Positions 1-6,144 of a stretch of 23,228 nt of DNA are shown one piece after another. The position numbers and the translations under genes are program-made. The stretch is from Rikenellaceae bacterium (GTDB taxonomy: Bacteria > Bacteroidota > Bacteroidia > Bacteroidales > UBA932). Location of the stretch: assembly GCA_900771335.1 (NCBI GenBank), contig CAAGNP010000042.1, positions 1 to 23,228 on the forward strand, read 5' to 3'. The notes under the pieces were generated by a model. That model had not been told where the DNA came from. It did not search any database and saw nothing but the letters and a program-made list of their open reading frames with translations. The number at the start of each line of letters is the position of its first letter. The stretch's first letter is position 1.

Positions 1-133
1 AAGGCGTCATCAGACGCCCCGCGGAGGCCGTGTATTTGCGCAGCAAATACGGCAAGGCCGAGAGCGCTGGTTCGGCGAGAGCCGATATCAAAAGTGCTTA
101 GGCCTTCAGAACCTTAATCTCCTCAGCCGCTTG
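1..133. repeat. Hairpin-rich intergenic repeat, copy 1
   Basis: Nearly identical to 185-317 (period 184 bp) with a few substitutions. It may continue beyond the left edge. It is made of several small inverted repeats: one ending in GACGCC, one around TTTGCGCAGCAAA, and one around GGTTCGGCGAGAGCC. Then comes the family core GTGCTTAGGCCTTCAGAACC, which appears on the opposite strand at 4814-4838 and 13442-13466. No protein is supported here: the short reading frames simply run through the repeats. Confidence 0.85.
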
Positions 134-184
134 TTCTTTCTCATGTCACTCACAGACTTTTTATTAACTTCCACCGTAGGTGGC

Positions 185-317
185 AAGGCGTCATCAGACG
201 CCCCGCGGAGGCCGTGTATTTGCGCAGCAAATACGGCAAGGCTGGGAGCACTGGTTCGGCGAGAGCCGATATCAAAAGTGCTTAGGCCTTCAGAACCTTA
301 ATCTCCATGGCCGCTTG
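185..317. repeat. Hairpin-rich intergenic repeat, copy 2
   Basis: Direct repeat of 1-133. It is preceded by a small inverted repeat CCACCGTAGGTGG (about 171-183), and a similar CACCGTAGGTG lies inside the copy at 13411-13555, so the family shares exchangeable hairpin modules. Further right, 354-371 forms CCGAGA/TCTCGG and 414-434 forms AATTCA/TGAATT. These are weak hairpins downstream of the minus-strand operon that ends at 440 and might help end its transcription. Confidence 0.85.
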
Positions 318-439
318 CATCGTCATTTATCACTAAGCGATTTGTCATTAAATCCGAGATGCCATTCTCGGACGGACTCTCGCTGATGTCCTGGTAGTCT
401 TGTCTAATCTAGGAATTCATACCAACTGTGAATTGACTA

Positions 440-1780
440 TCATTTCTGAGCCAAATCAAAGATGATGGATACTTCATCAACGAGAGTGTCAGCCTCAACA
501 ATCTTGTCATCCAAATCTTTACGCAATCCCACGGTGTGGAAATTAGCATCCTGGTTGTGATGAATAGGGATAATAGCAGTCTTGGGGCCAATGAGTTCGC
601 AGATCTCCTTCAGAGATTGAATAGATGCATGGCCGGATGTGTGGTTGTAGTCGTATCTCTTGCTTCCTTTCAGGCATGGTGTAGAGCCTGCGACCAGGGG
701 CTGAATAAAGGCGTCTGTTTTCTCATTATATCCGCCCTTGTCTTTTTCAACATATCCGCGATACATGGAATAGACGAAGGAAGTCTCTTCTTTATTACAG
801 AACTGAAGGATATCATCTATCCATTCTGCAAACTTATCGCTGCTACGAATAAGCATCGTAAATCCACATTCCTTCATCTTCGCCACGAGCCCCTTGTTCT
901 TTACGGGGTTGTAGTCATAAATGCCTTTATCAAACTGATAATGAGGCCCAAGTCCCTTATATTCCATTTTAATCCTTTCTATCGTCTCTGCCTGGAAACT
1001 GTCACAGACAAAAGGCCGCCAGGGCTTCGTGGCATAATTAGCCCGATAGACTGACTCCAGGCGGTCAGCATCTTGAGAGGAGCAAAGGACAAAGACATTC
1101 TTGCGCTTGGCCATTATTTCCTTGAAGCAGTCGCAAACCTCCTGTTCGCTCATTACAGGCTTGTTTGTCTGGCCGACATTGGTTCCCTCAACAATCAATA
1201 CATCAACATTGCCGGCAATATGGAACTTGTCAATTACTTTGCGCAGGCCATCGCCCAAATATCCATGTTCACGAAAATCACCGGTATGGATGACCGTCTT
1301 CCCGTCGCACTGAATCTTTAGCATATAGGAATCTGTGGCCGAATGACTTATGTAGAAAGGAGTCACTGTAATGTCTTTCCTTTTGCCGAAATAGAGTGGC
1401 TTTCCTGCATGATAGAAATGAAAAGTCTCCAGTTTCTTCAACCGGTCCATGCATTCCTCATGCTGGTCTTCCAGGCAGGATAGACGCTGGTACTTGCGCC
1501 TCATCAGATCTGCAGCCAGATTGCCAATGTACTGGGGGATGCTTTCATCCACCAGGTTGAATAATTCTACGTGGTCCCCGTGATTGTGCGTGTACAGGAT
1601 GGCAGCCGCACCGGTAGTCAGTTTGTCGATGGCATCTTTAGTAGCCAGCTTATCGTCGGAAGGTTTGTCTCCATCCGGAAGCAAATGGCCCAGGTCTATG
1701 AAGATCCTAGTGCCTGCATTGGATTCAATCTCCGTGATGCAGCCGCCTATCTGGTGAGGACGATGAAGGGTGATTTTCAT
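440..1780 (-). CDS. RNase J-like metallo-beta-lactamase fold hydrolase (beta-CASP type)
   Basis: A 446-residue metal-dependent hydrolase. The metal-site motif H65-N-H67-G-D69-H70 is intact, followed by S-H146-S-A-T-D, H165-T-G-D168-F-R, H380-T-S-G-H384-A and a terminal I-P-I-H407-H408. This series matches RNase J/beta-CASP nucleases, in which a beta-CASP insert carries the HxSGHA motif. It is shorter than classical RNase J (about 550 residues) and lacks an obvious C-terminal domain. Known family members cleave RNA or DNA phosphodiesters, so nuclease activity is inferred but the substrate is unknown. It is the last gene of a minus-strand operon, starting 3 bp after the stop of the PD-(D/E)XK-like gene. 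A non-nuclease MBL hydrolase cannot be excluded. Confidence 0.8.
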   Translation of the reverse strand: MKITLHRPHQIGGCITEIESNAGTRIFIDLGHLLPDGDKPSDDKLATKDAIDKLTTGAAAILYTHNHGDHVELFNLVDESIPQYIGNLAADLMRRKYQRLSCLEDQHEECMDRLKKLETFHFYHAGKPLYFGKRKDITVTPFYISHSATDSYMLKIQCDGKTVIHTGDFREHGYLGDGLRKVIDKFHIAGNVDVLIVEGTNVGQTNKPVMSEQEVCDCFKEIMAKRKNVFVLCSSQDADRLESVYRANYATKPWRPFVCDSFQAETIERIKMEYKGLGPHYQFDKGIYDYNPVKNKGLVAKMKECGFTMLIRSSDKFAEWIDDILQFCNKEETSFVYSMYRGYVEKDKGGYNEKTDAFIQPLVAGSTPCLKGSKRYDYNHTSGHASIQSLKEICELIGPKTAIIPIHHNQDANFHTVGLRKDLDDKIVEADTLVDEVSIIFDLAQK

Positions 1781-1783
1781 GAA

Positions 1784-2869
1784 TTAGACACTTATCTTAA
1801 GCCAATGATATTCCTTCCTCGGATTCTTGTAGTCTGGCTCTTTTTGCAGCACCACGCAAGGCACTGTTGAAAGACCATTCTCTCGAAGGTACTTTTTAAA
1901 AGTTTCTATATCACCATCAATCTCAGATTTGAAGACGAAAGCAAAAACCGGCTTGGCATGTTTAAGTTCGGTGCTCTTAACAAGCCCTCTTTTCCTTTTC
2001 TCTTCCAGAAGGACTTGAATATCCTCCCAGAAATACTCCCACTTCTGTTCAGCACCAACCGAAAGATTGAAATCATTCAGATGAGCCTTTGCGCTTGCCT
2101 TTCCAAGGACACTCTTCATTCCATACTTCAACTCCATCACATATAGCTGGCCAGTGTTTTTTTCAATTGCGACGATGTCAATACGAGGTTGTTTATCTTC
2201 TACTTTGTTCTTCTCCGTTTTCAAAATACAATAATCAGAATGTTCACTGAGGGCATATTCAATATCAAGGACAAAAAAATCCGAGTTGGCTTCACTTTCT
2301 TTATTATATAAAGTTATATATTGCTGAACGACACGCTCAGAAACGGTACCTTTTCTTATCCCAATTCTACACAGATTATCCTTCCATTCACGCATTACAC
2401 ACTTCATTTCTTCAATCACGTTTCCTACCTCACTGTTTGGAGAGTTTTTGAGTTTATTGACAAGGTCATCTCGTTTCTTACGGATTTCCTTTATTATTGC
2501 TTTAGCCTTCTCACGCTCGCACTCTAGTTCTGAATCAGAAAGGAGTCTTAATGCCGCAGACTCGTTTTTCTCTATGCGATAATTCTTTGAGTAAAGCCTT
2601 TTTATATCGGTCATTCTCAATTCATTCTCTTTAGGACGATAGAAATAGTTCTCATCAAATGTGCATGAACAATTGCCGGATAGTTTCAAGAGACGGCAGC
2701 CAATGTAATAAATATTTAGATAGTCACCTCGAAACTGAACATCTAATTCATTAGCAGGATCTGCCGAATATTCTAAAATACTGTTGAATACTGGGAGTTT
2801 AGACATAAAACTCTCAGAATACATACCGCGGGGTGTATACCCTTTTTCATTAGAAGTACTTTTAGCCAT
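1784..2869 (-). CDS. PD-(D/E)XK nuclease-like protein
   Basis: A 361-residue soluble protein not recognised as a named family. Residues 229-250 contain R-I-D231-I-V-A-I followed by L-Y-V-M-E246-L-K248. This D...ExK arrangement on two adjacent predicted beta strands is typical of PD-(D/E)XK nucleases, and E204 could be the upstream helix acidic residue. Residues about 112-165 are charged and probably form a long helix or coiled coil. The gene lies between the arm-binding/DUF1653 gene (8 bp upstream) and the RNase J-like gene (3 bp downstream), so all three are probably co-transcribed. A role in nucleic-acid processing or defence is inferred from context only. The nuclease fold is reasonably supported, the function is not. 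Confidence 0.65.
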   Translation of the reverse strand: MAKSTSNEKGYTPRGMYSESFMSKLPVFNSILEYSADPANELDVQFRGDYLNIYYIGCRLLKLSGNCSCTFDENYFYRPKENELRMTDIKRLYSKNYRIEKNESAALRLLSDSELECEREKAKAIIKEIRKKRDDLVNKLKNSPNSEVGNVIEEMKCVMREWKDNLCRIGIRKGTVSERVVQQYITLYNKESEANSDFFVLDIEYALSEHSDYCILKTEKNKVEDKQPRIDIVAIEKNTGQLYVMELKYGMKSVLGKASAKAHLNDFNLSVGAEQKWEYFWEDIQVLLEEKRKRGLVKSTELKHAKPVFAFVFKSEIDGDIETFKKYLRENGLSTVPCVVLQKEPDYKNPRKEYHWLKISV

Positions 2870-2877
2870 ATTGTCTG

Positions 2878-3465
2878 TTAAATTGTTATCTCTTTAAACC
2901 TTTCCACCTCAGTCCCATCCGGCATTATTACCTTGCTGAAAAAGATCTCGTACGGTCGCACCCAGATCTGGCCAACGCCGTACAGAGCTTGGTAGATGAC
3001 CACATCCTCAAGGGTCTCCGAGTCTTTTCCAAAGCCGATGAGTTTGTACTTGCCGCCCTTGAAGTGCTCAAAGTAGCGGGCTATTGAAAGGCCGCGTTCC
3101 TTCAGCATCTTTTTCCACTGTGGTTCCTGGGCGGTCGGATACTCCCCACCGGCACTAAGGACATCAGCTATTACCTTTTTCACAATAGGCTTAGTAAGGG
3201 CTGCGTTCTGAACACGGGCATAGTTTTCCAGACGGTTCACTGCCTTCTCTGTAACTTCGATAAAGGCATTGATAGTCGTCGATGGAGTATTTTTATGATT
3301 GTACTCTGCAGGAGTCACACGCTTGGAGTCATCATCCCAAGCTTTAGGGGGAATGCTGAACCCCATCGTTGTTTGATACCGGTCACCATTGAATGACCAG
3401 ACAACGCGGATAGGGGACTCTCCGTGTTTGTTTTGTCTCTTATCAAGGTAGATTTTCAATGGCAT
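2878..3465 (-). CDS. Integrase arm-binding domain fused to DUF1653
   Basis: A 195-residue protein with two recognisable parts. Residues about 3-95 resemble the N-terminal arm DNA-binding region of Bacteroidota tyrosine integrases: I-Y-L-D-K-R, then G-E-S-P-I-R, then G-F-S-I-P-P-K-A-W. Residues about 130-193 match DUF1653 (Y-F-E-H-F-K-G-G-K-Y, then S-E-T-L-E, V-I-Y-Q-A-L-Y-G, W-V-R-P, ending in E-R-F). No tyrosine recombinase catalytic domain is present. It may be a DNA-binding protein built from a former integrase, or a decayed integrase joined to DUF1653. It is the first gene of the minus-strand operon, with a good promoter 17-47 bp upstream. Domain assignments are from memory of family patterns. 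Confidence 0.7.
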   Translation of the reverse strand: MPLKIYLDKRQNKHGESPIRVVWSFNGDRYQTTMGFSIPPKAWDDDSKRVTPAEYNHKNTPSTTINAFIEVTEKAVNRLENYARVQNAALTKPIVKKVIADVLSAGGEYPTAQEPQWKKMLKERGLSIARYFEHFKGGKYKLIGFGKDSETLEDVVIYQALYGVGQIWVRPYEIFFSKVIMPDGTEVERFKEITI

Positions 3466-3481
3466 AATTATCGGTTTCTCA

Positions 3482-3512
3482 CAAAATTAAGATTTTGTTG
3501 GCGTTTTTGCAA
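3482..3512 (-). promoter_or_regulatory. Bacteroidota-type promoter for the minus-strand operon
   Basis: On the minus strand, TTGC (3512-3509) and TAATTTTG (3489-3482) are separated by 19 bp. This fits the -33 TTTG / -7 TAnnTTTG consensus of Bacteroidota. It lies just upstream of the start at 3465 and would give a short leader. Confidence 0.65.
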
Positions 3513-3746
3513 GCACCACAAAATGGCCTACAATGCGGATTTTGAAAAATATTTTTCCAAAAAGTACCATTTTAGGCTAAAAAACGCGGCTTTTTAAAAT
3601 GCGACTTCGTATTGATAACTTGTAACTTTTCCTGACGAGGAGGTTGCCATCGAGTCTTTGACAAGTCTGATATCCTCTGAAAAACCGCGGCCTCCGGTAC
3701 CATGGCCGCCCTATAATACGAACCCTAATTAAGTAAAGTTTCACCC

Positions 3747-4631
3747 ATGAATAAAAAACTCCTTCAAACACTTAACAGCGCCCTCGAGCGCACCAAAACC
3801 ACCCACTACGCTCCAGTCACCATCGACGCCCTCCAGACCCGCCTCAGCGAGGAACTGGACTGGCTGGACGCCTGTCCAGGCCGCGAGAGTCTGATTGTCC
3901 TCCTGCAGGAACTGGCCGCTAAAGTACGCAGCGCCCGAATCGTGTTGAGCCCCGGCTACAGCTTCCTTCCCGATTCTTACCTGCTCTTCCTGACCGGCGT
4001 GACCAAAGTCAACCCGGTGGAGTGGGATCTGCCCTTCGGCCTTTTCACTAAGTCCGTCCACGACGGTGCCGAGATTCCCTTTGAGGCCGGTTCCGGCTGC
4101 CTTGAAGTAGCCCGCAAAGTCCTCTCTGGCCGCGACAGCGAGCTAGTCATCGAAACCGAGCCAGGCCTCTTTGAAATCACCTTCCTGGATGGGACGGAAC
4201 TCCAGAACGTCAAGCTCCGCATCACCACTAACGCCGCCCTGGACCAGTTCTACCGCACGCTGAAAGAGGGCTGGCACCAACTGGACGAAGCCACGCTCCG
4301 GCTCTTCAGCCGAGGCGCCACAGATGGAACCATCTTCTTCGAGTCCGATAAAATGCGGGAATTGCTCTTTGACTTCGACCCGGAATCCATGTCCGACCTG
4401 GTCCTTCTGAACGCCCTCTACTGGCCAGGCCGCATCCAACTCTTCCCGGAAATCCTTCGCCGGAAGCAAAGCGGCGACTACGGGAAGGAGTACCGCGACA
4501 CCTACGGAATCTCACTCTATCAAGAACAGACTTCCGACCCAAGTCTTGCCCTGAAGGGCCACTTCATCGGTCGCACCATGATGGCTGTGGAGGCCCTCTG
4601 GCCATACCGGATCAAGACCAAACTAAAATGA
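3747..4631 (+). CDS. Miniature, catalytically degenerate DNA polymerase III alpha (DnaE)-like protein
   Basis: A 294-residue protein that follows the DnaE polymerase core in compressed form. Residues 70-101 (Y-S-F-L-P-D-S-Y ... T-K-V-N-P-V-E-W-D-L-P-F-G-L-F) match the region before the catalytic aspartates. The usual M-P-D-F-D-x-D-F is replaced by E-I-P-F-E-A-G-S-G (109-117). Residues 186-208 (L-F-S-R-G-A-T-D-G-T ... F-E-S-D-K-M-R-E-L-L) match the G-V-F-Q-L-E-S region. Residues 219-243 match the A-L-Y-R-P-G-P ... R-K-H-G region, and 252-261 (T-Y-G-I-S-L-Y-Q-E-Q) match T-Y-G-I-x-L-Y-Q-E-Q. PHP, HhH and OB domains are absent. Full DnaE is over 1,100 residues. The active-site aspartates are gone, so it should not polymerise. 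Codon use is richer in G+C than in the flanking genes, and the frame is intact, suggesting a maintained non-enzymatic role. Confidence 0.75.
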   Translation: MNKKLLQTLNSALERTKTTHYAPVTIDALQTRLSEELDWLDACPGRESLIVLLQELAAKVRSARIVLSPGYSFLPDSYLLFLTGVTKVNPVEWDLPFGLFTKSVHDGAEIPFEAGSGCLEVARKVLSGRDSELVIETEPGLFEITFLDGTELQNVKLRITTNAALDQFYRTLKEGWHQLDEATLRLFSRGATDGTIFFESDKMRELLFDFDPESMSDLVLLNALYWPGRIQLFPEILRRKQSGDYGKEYRDTYGISLYQEQTSDPSLALKGHFIGRTMMAVEALWPYRIKTKLK

Positions 4632-4782
4632 AGAAATCCGTCAAAGAGATCCCGTAGGGGCAGGGAATCAATATCAGTTGTCAACTCCTTCTACACTGCC
4701 AACTAAGAGAACATCATAGAGGCTGCGACCACTTTTCGCGTTTTTTTGTCGCGGCAGGGCAGATTTTCACTTCCCGCGACAG

Positions 4783-4925
4783 CTTTTGGTGATTTTCTGT
4801 CGCGGGTGCGGAGATTAAGGTTCTGAAGGCCTAAGCACCCGCGCTTGATAGCGGGGGGACCGCCGCGGAAGCGGTGGTGGGAGTGAGCGGAGCGAACGCC
4901 TGAAGAACCTTAACTCCGAAGCCGC
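4783..4925. repeat. Hairpin-rich intergenic repeat, copy 3
   Basis: Nearly identical at both ends to 13411-13555, and related in reverse orientation to 1-133 and 185-317 through the core at 4814-4838. The end GCCTGAAGAACCTTAACTCC is an imperfect inverted copy of the start GGAGATTAAGGTTCTGAAGG, so the element can fold end to end. The centre is a variable hairpin, here ACCGC...GCGGT. Just upstream, 4748-4780 contains inverted GTCGCGG/CCGCGAC sequences. The block follows the DnaE-like gene; no gene is visible in 4632-5184. Confidence 0.8.
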
Positions 4926-4953
4926 TACTCCTTCAGAAAGTTCTTCTATACCT

Positions 4954-5059
4954 GACGCAGCGAATATCGGGCATATCCCATGCGTCGGTGCACGTTTTCA
5001 TGCGCCGAACACACTTTTCCCCAACCTGACGCAACGGAATCCAATGAATTTCATGCGTC
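4954..5059. repeat. Pair of GACGCA/TGCGTC hairpin repeats
   Basis: Two units, each with GACGCA, about 20 bp, then TGCGTC followed by GGTG: 4954-4986 and 5028-5059. Both arms pair perfectly. The same unit occurs twice at 13248-13353. These are non-coding palindromic intergenic repeats. Nothing ties them to a transposase in this window. Confidence 0.75.
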
Positions 5060-5085
5060 GGTGTTGAATTTCAGTTCCGCAACCG

Positions 5086-5126
5086 GTTTCATACACCAAT
5101 ACAATAAGTTTGTACAGTCGGTGGCA
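5086..5126. repeat. Short repeat shared with 9485-9525
   Basis: A 41-bp segment of the same length as 9485-9525, with conserved edges GTTTC(A/G)TACACC and TCGGTGGCA. The CACC and GGTG parts can pair. It is probably a diverged relative of the neighbouring GACGCA/TGCGTC hairpins, because the unit size and the TCGGTG end are shared. Confidence 0.5.
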
Positions 5127-5184
5127 AAATGGTGGGAAGTGTGAAACTTTGTTGTGAAATTTGAGACAGATAACGAATTTCAAT

Positions 5185-6144
5185 ATGAGGTCTTTACTTA
5201 AATTTCTTTTTATTTTTATAGCAGGCGGGGGCATGATATGGAGTTGCACCGGAGCCACAGAGAAAATGTCTGCACATCAGAGTTCCATCTACCATTGGAA
5301 GACTGTGTTTTCACCAGACTCGGCAGAGATAGCTTTTATAGAAAAACACAACATTGGGCGAATCTATCTCCGGATGTTTGATGTGGCTCTGGAGACAAAC
5401 CAATGGACAAGGAAGCAGGAGATAGTCCCTATTGCTACCACCAGGTTTGAGGCTTCTGTTCCAGAGGGGGTAGAGATTGTCCCCGTCACATATATTACAT
5501 TGGAGGCACTTCGTGCCATGTCGGAGCAAGAGAGGGAATATGCTGAGCTGATTACCGACAGATTGCTCGCCATGTGCTCTCACAACGAGTGTGGGGAGAT
5601 CCGTGAGGTGCAGTTTGACTGCGACTGGACCGCTACCACCAAAGGGATCTATTCATCATTGTGCCAGCACACCAAAAATTTGCTCTCTGACAAGGGGATA
5701 GACCTTAGCATTACTGTGAGGCTGCATCAACTGGGGGAAAACCCTCCTCCCGCAGACAAGGGCGTACTGATGCTCTACAACACCGGAGCACTCAAAGAGT
5801 TCCGCACAAAGAATTCTATCCTCGACCTCAATGATGTAAAGCCTTATCTGACAAAGAAGTGGACATACCCTATCCCACTTGACTTCTCCTACCCTATTTT
5901 CGGATGGGGAGTGAAATTCCATGGAGAGAATTTTATATCGATTGTCTCAGAGAGGGATTCTGTGATATCTGAAAAAGAACACATAAGGTATGAACGCCCC
6001 ACTTATTCCCAGATAGAATCGGTAAAGAGGCTGGTGGAGAAAAATCTGGGGAAGGCTGCCAATGGGAACATATTGTACCATCTGGAGAGTGAACACATAA
6101 AACATTACAGCGATGAAGAGATTGCACAAATACTTGCTCATTAG
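5185..6144 (+). CDS. Exported lipoprotein of unknown function
   Basis: Starting at the ATG at 5185 gives a 319-residue protein with a good lipoprotein signal: M-R-S, a hydrophobic stretch, then M-I-W-S-C with the cysteine at about residue 21. A TTG 24 bp upstream is in frame but would weaken the signal peptide, so it was not chosen. The mature part begins with a Y-H-W-K-T-V-F-S-P-D segment, then I-G-R-I-Y-L-R-M-F-D-V, and later E-V-Q-F-D-C-D-W-T. These beta-strand-like segments ending in acidic residues suggest a TIM-barrel, glycoside-hydrolase-like fold, but I do not recognise the family. The gene overlaps the next one by 32 bp, so the two are almost certainly translated together and may act together at the cell envelope. 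Confidence 0.75.
   Translation: MRSLLKFLFIFIAGGGMIWSCTGATEKMSAHQSSIYHWKTVFSPDSAEIAFIEKHNIGRIYLRMFDVALETNQWTRKQEIVPIATTRFEASVPEGVEIVPVTYITLEALRAMSEQEREYAELITDRLLAMCSHNECGEIREVQFDCDWTATTKGIYSSLCQHTKNLLSDKGIDLSITVRLHQLGENPPPADKGVLMLYNTGALKEFRTKNSILDLNDVKPYLTKKWTYPIPLDFSYPIFGWGVKFHGENFISIVSERDSVISEKEHIRYERPTYSQIESVKRLVEKNLGKAANGNILYHLESEHIKHYSDEEIAQILAH

Noticed and set aside
1..317. CRISPR array from the repeated block
   Set aside because: Only two tandem units with a 184-bp period are present, the units are 133 bp and imperfect, and no cas genes are nearby.
180..386. Short plus-strand reading frame across the left repeats
   Set aside because: It runs straight through repeat copy 2 and its hairpins, and the same sequence in copy 1 has no matching conserved start. 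It has no protein-like features.
536..1321. Plus-strand reading frames opposite the RNase J-like gene
   Set aside because: They overlap a gene with intact catalytic motifs on the minus strand and show no recognisable domain, so they are antisense shadows.
5161..5184. TTG as an upstream start for the lipoprotein gene
   Set aside because: The ATG at 5185 gives a clean signal peptide with lipobox cysteine. The extra eight residues would push a polar stretch in front of it.
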